A stretch of DNA of 64,000 bases from Winslowiella iniecta (GCF_001267535.1 NZ_JRXE01000026.1:1-64000), one strand, 5' to 3'. Positions 21,001 to 29,316 are shown, counted from the first letter of the stretch. Translations and numbers: made by a program. Notes: generated by a model from the letters alone, not told the origin.

Positions 21001-23043
21001 TTCGCCATCTGAGAAGCTCCAGTAATAGTCGCGACGCTCTCGGATCAGGCGCACATCCATATTTTGCGCGGCCAGTTTTTGCCCACTGGCACTGGCCAGC
21101 ACAATATCAAAGGCGGCAGTAGTGTTCTCTTCCACCATTGGCTGGCTGCGATAGCTGTCGCTACGGTAGTCGTAGACATCTTTATTACCAAACAGCGGGC
21201 GAATCCCCGGCAATGCTTCGGCAGGCCAGATCGACTGCGTGACACGGCGCGTGACCGGACGCCCGCCGGTTTCCAGCAGGCTGGCCTGCAAAATTAAATT
21301 GATTGGCGAATGTACCTCTTTCCAGCCCGACTCCACGGCCACCGTGGTATTGCCATCGGCATCCAGCGTCTGGTCAAGTTCATCAAGGCTGCGCTTCAGC
21401 CCTTCTTCAGTGATATCGCCAAACTGGTAACCTGGCAGCGCGGCGACAGCCTCACGGTCAGGACGTAAAAACAGCTGGCCTTGCAGACGGTTGCCCGCCG
21501 CCGGCGCACCATACAGATAGCGGCCATTAGCCTGGAATGTCACGTCATCAGATGGCAGCAACGGACGCTCATCAGCCTTCAGTGACAGCGCCATGCGCTC
21601 CGGCAAGAAATCTTCAACATTAAAACGCCAGCTGCGCGGACGATCGTCGCCGGTATTTACTCGCAGCGTCCAGCTGCCGGTTGCGGCCGATTCAGGCAGA
21701 CTATAACGATACTGATAAAGACCATTTTCCGGTTGCCACACCAGCGTGCGCGCCACTTCGCCATCGGGTTTAACCACTTCAAGCCTGACCGGTTGTGCAG
21801 GCAGTGGCTGACCATCAGCGTCACGCAGCAGGGCATTCACCATCACCGTTTCACCCGGCCGGTAAAGATCGCGCGGGCCAAAAATAAACAGCTGCTTGTC
21901 ATAACCTTCCGGGCCCGCCACGGCAAATTCAGCCAGATCGAGCGCCGGACGGCTAAGATCCAGCAGCGTGGTTTGCTGATCTTTGGTCGCCAGCAATAAG
22001 GCCGCCTTGGCCGGGCGTTTTAACTGCGCATGCCCCTGTTTATCGCTTTGCACTTGCTGTAGGGTTTGCCCTTTTTCATCCAGCATGGTCAGCGTAATTC
22101 CCGACAGCGCCGCGCCATTCTCCAGGCTCTGGCTGAAGATATCCATCTGCGTCGGAAACTGATGCAGTGACACACCAATATCACTGAGGGTAAACAGCGT
22201 CGCGGCGTTACTGTAGTTATAAGAACCGGCTTTTTTCATTACTGCCAGATAGACACCGGGCTGCCGGAAGGCTTCGATGTCACTCAACGGCAGCAGCAGT
22301 TTTTCACGGGTATTGCGAGCCGGATTCAGATCAAAGCGGCCGCTGTAGACCAGATCGGCTTTATTCAGCAACTCTTCGGACTGCCAGCTTTGTAAACTGT
22401 TGCCGTACTCCCATGAGGAGAGGAATGAGGGTAAGGAAGCTGATTTAACCCGGAAGAAATCGACATCGACGCTGTTAACATTCAGCGCCAGTACCGGTAA
22501 TCCCTGCGTGACACGCGTCGGCAGCAGTGAACCGCGGCTGGCAAAACCGACCATGGGTTGTACGTCGCGAGTAGTGATTTCCTGCTCAAAGGCAGTTTCC
22601 AGCGTGGCACCATTGGCGGCCTGTAATCCGCTATCCACGGTGGCGATTAACTTACGGTTGGGTTCGAGGTGACGAAAACGCAGCTCTTTGCGATTGGCGG
22701 AAAGCTCCCAGCCACCGTCAATCACGCCGCTTTTACTGTCAACCAGATGCAGGCGTTCAGCAAAGTTCTGTTTATCATCCAGCGCGACGGAAAAACTTGC
22801 CACCAGCGCACTGGCTCCCTCCAGTTGCACTTCTGACAGATCCACCACCTTAAGCGGTTTGTCCTTGTCACGTTCAGCTTGCGCCGCGCGTTGTGCGTCC
22901 GTCAGCGCCACTTTTTGCTGCAATGTGGTATTTTTTTCTGCTGCCGTCGCAGCAGGTGCTTTTTTATCCGCATTGTCACAACCCGACAGCAGCGCCAGCG
23001 CCAGAAAAGCCGCCACACCAGCCCCGTTCCTCAACCCGTTCAT
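18079..23043 (-). CDS. yfhM: Bacterial alpha-2-macroglobulin lipoprotein
   Basis: Large periplasmic protease trap homologous to eukaryotic alpha-2-macroglobulin. The protein has 1654 residues, against 1653 in E. coli. The signal peptide ends 'LALLSGC' (cysteine 22). Asp at +2 predicts retention in the inner membrane. A series of macroglobulin beta domains is followed by the thioester motif GCLEQ at 1187-1191, inside an alpha-helical TED domain, so it is the thioester-bearing type able to bind a protease covalently. GGAG lies five bases before the ATG. It precedes pbpC. Confidence 0.98.
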   Translation of the reverse strand: MNGLRNGAGVAAFLALALLSGCDNADKKAPAATAAEKNTTLQQKVALTDAQRAAQAERDKDKPLKVVDLSEVQLEGASALVASFSVALDDKQNFAERLHLVDSKSGVIDGGWELSANRKELRFRHLEPNRKLIATVDSGLQAANGATLETAFEQEITTRDVQPMVGFASRGSLLPTRVTQGLPVLALNVNSVDVDFFRVKSASLPSFLSSWEYGNSLQSWQSEELLNKADLVYSGRFDLNPARNTREKLLLPLSDIEAFRQPGVYLAVMKKAGSYNYSNAATLFTLSDIGVSLHQFPTQMDIFSQSLENGAALSGITLTMLDEKGQTLQQVQSDKQGHAQLKRPAKAALLLATKDQQTTLLDLSRPALDLAEFAVAGPEGYDKQLFIFGPRDLYRPGETVMVNALLRDADGQPLPAQPVRLEVVKPDGEVARTLVWQPENGLYQYRYSLPESAATGSWTLRVNTGDDRPRSWRFNVEDFLPERMALSLKADERPLLPSDDVTFQANGRYLYGAPAAGNRLQGQLFLRPDREAVAALPGYQFGDITEEGLKRSLDELDQTLDADGNTTVAVESGWKEVHSPINLILQASLLETGGRPVTRRVTQSIWPAEALPGIRPLFGNKDVYDYRSDSYRSQPMVEENTTAAFDIVLASASGQKLAAQNMDVRLIRERRDYYWSFSDGEGWQSRYEQKDLQEDQQQISLAADGTARVEFPVDWGSYRIEVRTADEKTMSSLRFWAGYSWQDNTDGSGALRPDQVKLKLDKPAYRPGEKASVHIEAPAAGKGYLMLESSNGPLWWQEIDVPAGGINVDVPVNPQWRRHDLYLSALVIRPGEKEKGTTPKRAVGLLHLPLADDNRKLALTLDAPQKIRPNQTLTVKVKAAIEGGKLPKNIHLLLSAVDSGVLSITDYRTPDPFDGFFGRKRYNADQYDVYGQLIEGLGRQATLRFGGDGDEGDPLARGGKKPVTHVNIVAQQAQPVTLDEKGEGRIELQIPEFNGELRLMAQAWSDAEFGQGEQKVVVAAPLVTELATPRFMAGGDTARLALDISNLSGLPQTLNLRLMAQGLVKLDGAETQSVSLKAGERTTVFVPVSALTGFGDGEVTVDITGLNLPGEKVNPGHHSWKIGVRPAWPAETRNFESVVRAGEPWSVPAEALSGLAPATLQGQLAIGSRPPLNIARYIRELYAYPYGCLEQTASGLYPSLFTNHAQLVALGIKGSSDKARRESIDVGIDRLAGMQRFNGSFGLWSKDSPEEFWLTAYVTDFLIRASEQGYSVSKPLLDRANERLLRYLQDANQIEVYYSNDPAATRFSVQAYAALVLARQQKAPLGALRALYDKKESAKAGLPLVQLGLALKLMGDAPRGTELIAQGINSSRPGNNIWLEDYGSELRDNALILSLLAENQQLPDEQGMLLVKLSQQLNGKRWLSTQENNALFLAGRTLQETAGKSWQASLNGQSPALSGSETLTTTLTAAELTKGITISNQGSSNLYTRLDAVGYPQSMPVPYSDNLQISRSYIGLDGKEKSLTSLKSGELVLVQLKVSAQERVPDALVVDLLPAGLELENQNLGDSSASLGESATEVQELVNDMQQANIKHLEFRDDRFVAAVDVDGYRPVTLLYLARAVTPGSYQVPAPQVESMYVPQWRALGATPERLNVQ

Positions 23044-23308
23044 ACGATCTCCATGGCCTGATAAGCCTGCGAAATGAGAGCGATATTATGGCGGAGAAAT
23101 AGCCAAAACGACCAGGTAAATTTATCAATTTGCGCGGGATTACGCAGATGGGTGTCGATACGCGCCGCGCAGTGCAGCGTTTTTTCGAGGTGCCCCGTAA
23201 AATTCATTTAACATCATCCGCATAATCTAAATTGTCTTGTGGAGTCCAAAGAGATCACCGACACTCAGGCAAAGCTTTTCTTCGACACAGAACCCTAACG
23301 AGGCCGCT

Positions 23309-24157
23309 ATGACAACCTCCTTCTTTGTTACCGCCGACTGGCTTGCCGAACATCAGAGTGAAAATGAAGTGCAGGTTATTGATGCGCGAATGCTTCCACC
23401 TGGTCAGGAGCGGGTGCGCGATATCACTGCCGAATATCTGGCGGAACACCTGCCTGATGCCCCTTTTTTCAATATCGAAGCGCTTTCCGACCATACCAGT
23501 GCTTATCCGCATATGATGCCGCGTGCCGAAAGTTTTGCCGTGGCGATGCGGGAGCTGGGAATCAGCAGCGATAAGCATCTGGTGGTTTACGACGAAGGCA
23601 ACCTGTTTTCCGCACCGCGCGCATGGTGGATGCTGCGTGCCTTTGGCGTAACGCAGGTGTCGATTCTGGCTGGCGGTTTGCAGGGCTGGAAAGCGGCCGG
23701 ATTGCCGATTGAAAGCGGGAAAGTCGCGCTGCCGGAAGGTGAATTCGAAGCCCAATATGACAGCGATTTAGTCCGTCGGGTCACCGATGTGCTGTTGATC
23801 AGCCACGAAGGTACCGCACAGATTATTGATGCGCGCGCGGCAAATCGCTTTAACGGTGAAGTTGATGAGCCGCGTCCGGGTCTGCATCGCGGCCATATTC
23901 CGGGCAGCCTGAATGTACCGTGGAATGAACTGGTGATTAATGGTCAGTTGAAACCGGCAGCGGAACTGGAAGCTATTTTCCAGCGCCAGGGCGTGGATCT
24001 GAAAAAACCGATTGTTGCCAGCTGTGGCTCCGGCGTGACTGCGGTGGTGGTAATTCTGGCACTGGCCACGCTGGGAGTGGCGAACGTCAAACTGTATGAC
24101 GGCTCCTGGGGAGAATGGGGCAGCCGCGACGATTTACCGGTTCAGAAAAACGTCTGA
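23309..24157 (+). CDS. sseA: 3-mercaptopyruvate sulfurtransferase
   Basis: Transfers sulfur from 3-mercaptopyruvate to cyanide or other acceptors. The protein has 282 residues with two rhodanese domains. The catalytic loop 'CGSGVTA' (Cys239) is the signature separating mercaptopyruvate from thiosulfate sulfurtransferases. The ATG at 23309 follows AACGAGG and gives the family start; an upstream frame from 23237 adds 24 unconserved residues. It is convergent with sseB, with a GC-rich hairpin (24165-24183) between them. Being a sulfur-transfer enzyme near the reduced isc locus is normal synteny, not a new association. Confidence 0.97.
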   Translation: MTTSFFVTADWLAEHQSENEVQVIDARMLPPGQERVRDITAEYLAEHLPDAPFFNIEALSDHTSAYPHMMPRAESFAVAMRELGISSDKHLVVYDEGNLFSAPRAWWMLRAFGVTQVSILAGGLQGWKAAGLPIESGKVALPEGEFEAQYDSDLVRRVTDVLLISHEGTAQIIDARAANRFNGEVDEPRPGLHRGHIPGSLNVPWNELVINGQLKPAAELEAIFQRQGVDLKKPIVASCGSGVTAVVVILALATLGVANVKLYDGSWGEWGSRDDLPVQKNV

Positions 24158-24164
24158 ATAATCT

Positions 24165-24183
24165 GGCCGGGGCTGACCCGGCC
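24165..24183. other. Hairpin in the convergent sseA-sseB gap
   Basis: GGCCGGG (24165-24171) and CCCGGCC (24177-24183) form a perfect seven-pair stem with a GCTGA loop. No T-run follows on either strand, so it is not a classical intrinsic terminator. It may protect mRNA 3' ends. Confidence 0.5.
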
Positions 24184-24197
24184 GGTTCGCCAGCAAT

Positions 24198-24965
24198 TTA
24201 GTTGGCGTTTTTAAACTCGCGCAAAAAGCTGCCCCAGCGACGTTCGTAAAACGGCGTGATATGAGCGGTAAAGAAGTGGCTGATGCCTTTTTCGCCGTCA
24301 ACCACTTCGCAGATATCAACGGGTTCATCTTCCAGCATGGTATCGGTAGCCACGCTGCCCGCCGCGCGAATGATTGCCTCAATATTGCTGTCGGCTTCAA
24401 TGCCAATCAAAAGGTTAGGTGCTTCCTCCGCAGATTCTTTGATCTGTGCAACATAAGCACGGCGAACCTGTTTATGTTTGGCAAACAGTTGCGTCAATGA
24501 ATCAATAACCTGCGCCGGTGGTTCAGCGATTTCTGACAGCAACAGCGGCGTGCCGCCTTCCAGCACCGTTTGCTGGCTCAGGGCATCTCCGCCCTCACCG
24601 ATCAGCCTGGCGATTTCACCGGGAGAAAACTCTTTTCCGGTCGGCAATTTAGGATTCAGGAACAGGGTTTCGCCCAACGTCATTTCAAACAAGGTGCGTA
24701 CCGGCAGGATCAGATAAGCCTGTTCATCTTTAACGGCCTGCTGCAACGCTTCGACAGAGGTGAAAAAAGGAATGATGCTGGCACCGTCTTCTTTCTCCCA
24801 GTGCTGGAGCTCTACGGCTGAGTTGGCATCCGGCTGCCCTGACTCGCTTTCACCGGGTACCCATACGCTGGCACTCATCAACAGTTCAAAAAATTCAGGA
24901 CGATGCGCCGCCTCGGTAGCTGCCAGTTTCAGCACCTCTTCCAGGCGATTATTCGATTGGTTCAT
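24198..24965 (-). CDS. sseB: Enhanced serine sensitivity protein SseB
   Basis: Homologue of E. coli SseB (258 residues; 255 here), named for the serine-sensitive phenotype of altered dosage. The biochemical role is not established. It is a soluble protein with the SseB N-terminal domain ('EFFELLMSASVWVPG', 'IIPFFTSVEALQQAV') and the SseB C-terminal domain. The ATG at 24965 has GGA about eight bases upstream and fits the family N-terminus; an ATG at 24983 has no ribosome-binding site. It lies downstream of pepB as in E. coli. The name is shared with, but unrelated to, the Salmonella type III translocon SseB. Confidence 0.93.
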   Translation of the reverse strand: MNQSNNRLEEVLKLAATEAAHRPEFFELLMSASVWVPGESESGQPDANSAVELQHWEKEDGASIIPFFTSVEALQQAVKDEQAYLILPVRTLFEMTLGETLFLNPKLPTGKEFSPGEIARLIGEGGDALSQQTVLEGGTPLLLSEIAEPPAQVIDSLTQLFAKHKQVRRAYVAQIKESAEEAPNLLIGIEADSNIEAIIRAAGSVATDTMLEDEPVDICEVVDGEKGISHFFTAHITPFYERRWGSFLREFKNAN

Positions 24966-25016
24966 GGTTACATTCCGGGGCAATAATTTGCCCGGGCAGC
25001 ATCAGCGCCGCCCGGT

Positions 25017-25045
25017 GACAAACGAGCCGGATCGCTCCGGCCCGT
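25017..25045 (-). terminator. Probable terminator downstream of pepB
   Basis: On the minus strand CGGGCCGGA pairs with TCCGGCTCG (one G-U pair) around GCGA and is followed by TTTGT. It starts seven bases past the pepB stop. The T-run is short, so efficiency is uncertain. Confidence 0.55.
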
Positions 25046-25051
25046 TAACCA

Positions 25052-26338
25052 TTATTTTAATAACAGATTCGCGATAGTGCGTACGCCTAAACCGGTCGCG
25101 CCTGCGGACCACTGCTCAACCGCCCCTTTGCGATAGGTCGCGGAACAGTCAATATGCAGCCAGCCTTTCTGATAGTTTTTCACAAAGTATGACAGGAATG
25201 CGGCAGCAGAGCTGGCACCTGCGGCATGAGCCGGGCTGGCAATGTTGTTCAGGTCAGCAAAGTTTGACGGCAGATGGCTGCGATGGAACTCCGCCAGCGG
25301 CAGACGCCAGAATGGCTCATTCTCACTGGCCGCGCTTTCCATCAACTGTTGCGCCAGCTCGTCGTCAAAGCTGAACAGTGCGTGATAATCATTACCCAGT
25401 GCTGTTTTCGCCGCGCCGGTCAACGTCGCTGCATCGATTAACAGCTCAGGATTCTGTTCGCTGGCGTCAATCAGACCATCCGCCAGCACCAGACGCCCTT
25501 CGGCATCGGTGTTCATCACTTCAACGGTCTTACCATTGCGGTAGCGGATAATGTCGCCCAGTTTGAACGCATTGCCACTGACCATATTTTCTGCACAGCA
25601 GAGGTACAGTTTGACGCGCTTTTTCAGACCACGAGAAATCGCCAGCGCCAGTGCGCCAGTTACCGTTGCTGCACCGCCCATATCGGATTTCATCGAATCC
25701 ATAAAGGCGCTCTGCTTCAGGCTGTAGCCACCGGTATCAAAGGTAATACCTTTACCTACCAGGCAGGCATATACCGGCGCGTTTTCATCACCGGTCGGGT
25801 TGTAGTCCAGTGCCAGCAGCGCCGGGCTGCGCTGCGAACCGCGTCCGACGGTGTGAATGCCCATATACTTCTGCTCGCGCAAATCGTCACCTTTGGTGAT
25901 GCGATAGCTCACCGCATCGCCGCCGACATCGCTCAGCAGGTCAACCGCGCTGCGCGCCAGCGTTGACGGGCTAAGTTCTTCCGCTGGCAGGTTGATCGTA
26001 TGACGTACCCAGTCAATAATCTTCAGACGACGATTGAACTCAGCACGATCGTTATCGCTCAGTTGTGCCCACTCCACACTGCGCTCGCCTTTCGGGCCAC
26101 GATAGCCCTGCCAGAATGCCCAGCTTTTTTCTAAATCCCAGTCAGCACCGCTCAGAGTGACCTGACGAATACCCTGACCATCAATCTTGCGCGCTGCGCG
26201 CTGAATGGTTGCCAGCGGATCGTTGCCATTCAGATGAATGGTCATACCGCTATCATTAGTACTGAGGATCGCTTTTTCGCCCCAGCGTGCATCTGCCGCT
26301 GCCGTTGACAGTGTGATGTTCATTGCTTGTGTTGTCAT
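25052..26338 (-). CDS. pepB: Aminopeptidase B (peptidase B, M17 family)
   Basis: Metal-dependent cytoplasmic aminopeptidase of the leucyl aminopeptidase family, active on broad peptides. The protein has 428 residues, against 427 in E. coli. The metal and substrate residues lie in '[14 protein letters not shown]' and '[15 protein letters not shown]' (about 275-289). In E. coli it is the last gene of the isc transcript after iscX. Here it follows the iscX relic directly, 94 bases from the last recognisable iscX codon. A terminator now sits between iscS and this gene, so it may depend on its own promoter. Confidence 0.98.
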   Translation of the reverse strand: MTTQAMNITLSTAAADARWGEKAILSTNDSGMTIHLNGNDPLATIQRAARKIDGQGIRQVTLSGADWDLEKSWAFWQGYRGPKGERSVEWAQLSDNDRAEFNRRLKIIDWVRHTINLPAEELSPSTLARSAVDLLSDVGGDAVSYRITKGDDLREQKYMGIHTVGRGSQRSPALLALDYNPTGDENAPVYACLVGKGITFDTGGYSLKQSAFMDSMKSDMGGAATVTGALALAISRGLKKRVKLYLCCAENMVSGNAFKLGDIIRYRNGKTVEVMNTDAEGRLVLADGLIDASEQNPELLIDAATLTGAAKTALGNDYHALFSFDDELAQQLMESAASENEPFWRLPLAEFHRSHLPSNFADLNNIASPAHAAGASSAAAFLSYFVKNYQKGWLHIDCSATYRKGAVEQWSAGATGLGVRTIANLLLK

Positions 26339-26431
26339 CGCATGGCTCCTTGTTCTTTTATCTTTTAAATAGGATATCGGTACATAGTTACAGCACGGGC
26401 AGCATCAGTGCCGCCCCTGAAAGTATTTATA

Positions 26432-26533
26432 CAGCCAGACTAACAGGATCGCTTACAGAATCTTTTCATTGGATGCTGCCGGACAAGCATCATACCGCGC
26501 TTGAGCCATTTCGCGAATGTCAGTGCTTTTCAG
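26432..26533 (-). pseudogene. iscX: iscX relic (internal deletion, no start codon, nonsense codon)
   Basis: The minus-strand frame from 26533 reads LKSTDIREMAQARYDACP, matching IscX residues 3-20 (E. coli LKWTDSREIGEALYDAYP). It then jumps directly to AASNEKIL, matching QASNEKIL near IscX residue 50. A TAA (26455-26453) replaces the next Glu codon, after which AILLVWL continues the IscX C-terminus. About 28 central codons are gone, the start codon position reads AAT, and an in-frame TGA lies four codons upstream of the relic. The gene cannot make IscX. The three lesions of different kinds show genuine decay and not a sequencing error. E. coli comparison is from memory. Confidence 0.85.
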
Positions 26534-26548
26534 GTTATTTCTTCAAAT

Positions 26549-26580
26549 ATAAAAAGGGCCGCATCATAAGATCGGCCCTC
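26549..26580 (-). terminator. Terminator downstream of iscS
   Basis: On the minus strand AGGGCCG (26579-26573) pairs with CGGCCCT (26561-26555), followed by a TTTTTA run. It lies 25 bases after the iscS stop, between it and the iscX relic, so iscRS is now a closed two-gene transcript. Confidence 0.85.
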
Positions 26581-26603
26581 GATAATCGGCTTTCAATAAC
26601 GAA

Positions 26604-27776
26604 TCAGTTGCCTGATGTTTGCGGCGAAAGCTCACGCAGGCGAGCAATTGATTTAGCCACCAGCCCGATGGTGTAATCAATCTCTTCTTCAGTGGTAAAG
26701 CGGCCGAGCGAGAAACGAATCGAACTGTGTGCCAGCTCATCGTTTATCCCCAGCGCGCGCAGCACGTAAGAGGGCTCCATACTGGCAGAGGTACATGCCG
26801 AGCCAGACGAAACCGCGAGATCTTTCAGCGCCATAATCAGTGACTCACCTTCAACGTAGTTGAAACTCACGTTGAGAATATTTGGCGCGATATTGTCCAG
26901 CTCACCGTTCAGGTAAACATCGTCAATCTGACTGATGCCATTCCACAGACGATTACGCAGGGTGCGCAGACGTGCCATTTCACTGGTCATCTCTTCTTTC
27001 GCGATGCGATAGGCTTCGCCCATGCCGACGATCTGATGCACCGGCAGCGTGCCGGAACGCATGCCGCGCTCGTGTCCGCCACCGTGAATTTGGGCCTCCA
27101 GACGGATGCGTGGCTTACGACGTACGTAAAGCGCGCCGATACCTTTCGGTCCATAGATTTTATGCGCAGAGAAAGACATCAAATCGACTTTAAGCTGGTT
27201 GAGATCGATCGGCAGTTTGCCAACGCTCTGCGTCGCATCAACGTGATACAGCACACCACGCGCATGGCACAATTCGCCGATGGCGGCGATATCCTGAATC
27301 ACACCGATTTCATTGTTAACATGCATAATGGAAACCAGCACGGTATCTTCACGCAGCGCGCCTTCCAGCGCTTTCAGGTCAACAATGCCGTTGCGCTGTG
27401 GTGTCAGATAAGTTACCTCGAAGCCTTCACGTTCCAGCTGATGGCAGGTGTCCAGCACCGCTTTATGTTCGGTGGTACAGGTGATGATGTGCTTGCCTTT
27501 CTGCTGATAGAAAGTCGCGGCACCTTTAATGGCGAGGTTATCAGACTCGGTTGCGCCGGAAGTAAACACGATTTCACGCGGATCAGCGCCGACCAGTTCC
27601 GCAATCTGATTGCGGGCGATATCCACCGCTTCTTCTGACTGCCAGCCATAACGGTGAGAGCGGGAAGCCGGATTACCGAATGTGCCATCCAGAGTCAGGT
27701 ACTGCATCATTTTCTCGGCGACGCGCGGGTCTGCCGGGGTAGTTGCAGAGTAATCCAGATAAATCGGTAATTTCAT
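26604..27776 (-). CDS. iscS: Cysteine desulfurase IscS lacking the normal C-terminal tail
   Basis: PLP enzyme that turns cysteine into alanine plus a persulfide, feeding sulfur to Fe-S clusters, tRNA thiolation and cofactors. It has 390 residues against 404 in E. coli. PLP-binding Lys206 is in 'SFSAHKIYG', and Cys328 on the mobile loop is in '[10 protein letters not shown]'; both are intact. The sequence follows the family to 'RELSP' (385), then has only QTSGN. The last 19 residues of the E. coli protein, in the region that contacts IscU, are absent. The iscU, iscA, hscB, hscA and fdx genes expected downstream are missing. Likely still active with TusA/ThiI-type partners (inference). Confidence 0.95.
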   Translation of the reverse strand: MKLPIYLDYSATTPADPRVAEKMMQYLTLDGTFGNPASRSHRYGWQSEEAVDIARNQIAELVGADPREIVFTSGATESDNLAIKGAATFYQQKGKHIITCTTEHKAVLDTCHQLEREGFEVTYLTPQRNGIVDLKALEGALREDTVLVSIMHVNNEIGVIQDIAAIGELCHARGVLYHVDATQSVGKLPIDLNQLKVDLMSFSAHKIYGPKGIGALYVRRKPRIRLEAQIHGGGHERGMRSGTLPVHQIVGMGEAYRIAKEEMTSEMARLRTLRNRLWNGISQIDDVYLNGELDNIAPNILNVSFNYVEGESLIMALKDLAVSSGSACTSASMEPSYVLRALGINDELAHSSIRFSLGRFTTEEEIDYTIGLVAKSIARLRELSPQTSGN

Positions 27777-27832
27777 TGCTCGTTAAGCTCCGTACTTCGC
27801 TTCAAAATTAATAAATGCTGCTGTTGTTTTTA

Positions 27833-27858
27833 CCCTTGCCACGTCGAGGTGGCAAGGG
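27833..27858. promoter_or_regulatory. Stem-loop in the iscR-iscS gap
   Basis: CCCTTGCCA (27833-27841) and TGGCAAGGG (27850-27858) form a perfect nine-pair stem with an eight-base loop. No U-run follows on the minus strand. In E. coli the iscR-iscS gap is structured and protects the iscR part when the sRNA RyhB triggers decay of the downstream part. This stem may be the equivalent; that role is inference. Confidence 0.55.
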
Positions 27859-27907
27859 GCAATACGTTGGCGATCTGGCAACCGCCATTAAATCAGAGAA
27901 ACCGAAA

Positions 27908-28414
27908 TTAGCTGGCGAGCAAACGCGTATTAACGTTGATGGTTTCCTGCGGACGCCCGTTTGGCATACGGCGAGTCTCCACGCTGTTCTGACGATCGGC
28001 AACATCAAGGATTTCCTGATTGTTTACCAGTTCAGCCAGGGTGATATTGTTCAGGAAATCACTGATGCGCTCACTCAGATCACGCCACAGTACGTGGGTC
28101 AGGCAGCGCTCACCGCCCTGGCAACCCTCTTTACCCTGACACTTGGTCGCATCAACTGACTCATCAACCGCGGTAATCACCGCGCCAACTGCGATAGCAT
28201 CAGCATCTTTACCCAACAGATAACCGCCACCCGGACCACGAACACTGGACACCAGGCCATTTTTGCGCAGACGCGAGAACAGTTGCTCAAGATAGGAGAG
28301 AGAAATCCCCTGACGTTCTGAAATATCCGCTAACGGCACCGGACCTTCGTGAGAATGCAGTGCAACGTCAAGCATAGCGGTAACGGCATAACGACCTTTA
28401 GATGTCAGTCTCAT
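27908..28414 (-). CDS. iscR: Fe-S cluster-sensing transcription factor IscR
   Basis: Rrf2-family regulator that represses the isc operon as the [2Fe-2S] form and controls other genes as apo or holo protein. The protein has 168 residues. The winged helix begins '[20 protein letters not shown]', with recognition helix '[19 protein letters not shown]'. The cluster ligands are Cys92, Cys98 and Cys104 in '[13 protein letters not shown]', followed by His107. All ligands are intact, so it should still sense cluster status. It is the first gene of what is now an iscRS transcript, 131 bases before iscS. Confidence 0.98.
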   Translation of the reverse strand: MRLTSKGRYAVTAMLDVALHSHEGPVPLADISERQGISLSYLEQLFSRLRKNGLVSSVRGPGGGYLLGKDADAIAVGAVITAVDESVDATKCQGKEGCQGGERCLTHVLWRDLSERISDFLNNITLAELVNNQEILDVADRQNSVETRRMPNGRPQETINVNTRLLAS

Positions 28415-28482
28415 AGCTTTGGCAACCTCGGTTATACCCCTGTTGTCGGGGTGTTAACAAAATTTATGGAAACAAGTCTGAC

Positions 28483-28532
28483 ATTCCCGAGTGTTTTGGT
28501 CAACTATTTAACCAAGTAAATCACTCAAGTAT
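28483..28532 (-). promoter_or_regulatory. iscR promoter with two adjacent IscR (type 1) sites
   Basis: On the minus strand two 25-base sites abut. Site B (28532-28508) begins ATACTTGAGTGATTTACT and site A (28507-28483) begins ATAGTTGACCAAAACACTCG. Both resemble the type 1 IscR consensus (ATASYYGACTRWWWYAGTC and on). Site A contains a TTGACC -35 hexamer, so holo-IscR would block the promoter. The arrangement is that of E. coli iscR and is preserved despite loss of most of the operon. Confidence 0.78.
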
Positions 28533-28587
28533 TATTGTCAGGCTGAAACCAAGGCTGCCGCAACTAAATTCCTTTTAAAATAAAGGG

Positions 28588-29316
28588 TTATTTAACACCC
28601 TTCGATTTTTCCAGTGAAGAGAGCATACCGCGCAGGATGTTTAATTCGTCACGTTCAGGGCGCGCACGGGTATAAAGACGACGCATTTTGCTCATCACCT
28701 GGCCTGGATTGCCTTCCCGAATAAAGCCGCTGCCGACCATCAGCTGTTCCATATGCTGATAAAAACGCTCCAGGTCATCGACCAGCGGATAAGGTGATTC
28801 GGCAAACTCCGCCTGTGCCACTTCCTGCGATTGCAGAAACGCCATACGCACTTCATAAGCGATAATCTGCACCGCCATCGCCAGATTCAGCGAGCTGTAT
28901 TCCGGGTTAGCGGCAATCGCCACGTGATAGTGACACTTCTGCAACTCTTCATTAGTCAGGCCAACGCGCTCGCGACCAAATACCAGCGCGACCGGTGCCT
29001 GCTGCCCTTCTTCAACACTTTTCAGGCCACATTCGCGCGGATCAAGCATCGGCCACGGCAGTGAACGTGAACGCGCGCTGGTGCCGACCACCAGCCGACA
29101 ACCGGCAATCGCCTCGTCAAAGGTATCAACAATTTTGGCATCGCCAATCACATCACTGGCTCCGGCAGCGAGGGCAATCGCCTGAGAGTCAGGTTTAACA
29201 AGAGGATTGACCAGATAAAGATTGGTCAGGCCCATGGTTTTCATCGCGCGCGCGACGGAGCCCATGTTACCGGTATGAGAGGTTTCAACCAGGACAATAC
29301 GGATGTTCTGCAGCAT
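28588..29316 (-). CDS. trmJ: tRNA (cytidine/uridine-32-2'-O)-methyltransferase TrmJ
   Basis: SPOUT-class enzyme that 2'-O-methylates position 32 of several tRNAs. The protein has 242 residues. The knot-forming motifs are '[14 protein letters not shown]' near the N-terminus and '[16 protein letters not shown]' and '[16 protein letters not shown]' further on. A C-terminal helical domain follows. The gene lies upstream of iscR and is divergent from suhB, as in E. coli. Confidence 0.97.
   Translation of the reverse strand: MLQNIRIVLVETSHTGNMGSVARAMKTMGLTNLYLVNPLVKPDSQAIALAAGASDVIGDAKIVDTFDEAIAGCRLVVGTSARSRSLPWPMLDPRECGLKSVEEGQQAPVALVFGRERVGLTNEELQKCHYHVAIAANPEYSSLNLAMAVQIIAYEVRMAFLQSQEVAQAEFAESPYPLVDDLERFYQHMEQLMVGSGFIREGNPGQVMSKMRRLYTRARPERDELNILRGMLSSLEKSKGVK

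Noticed and set aside
23237-24157. Longer starts open upstream of sseA, hisS, purL, glnB, ndk, hcaT and nadB
   Set aside because: The extra N-terminal residues do not match the families, and the shorter starts recover the family N-terminus, most of them with a usable ribosome-binding site.
26339-26603. The missing isc genes as an assembly artefact
   Set aside because: The remaining iscX sequence carries a deletion, a lost start and a nonsense codon, and a terminator separates it from iscS. A collapsed assembly would not produce these.
26570-26615. A possible decayed version of the normal IscS tail just after the QTSGN end
   Set aside because: The sequence after LSP (AAACATCAGG...TATTGAA) shows faint similarity to codons for the E. 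coli IscS tail, but too short and gapped to separate a frameshifted tail from chance.
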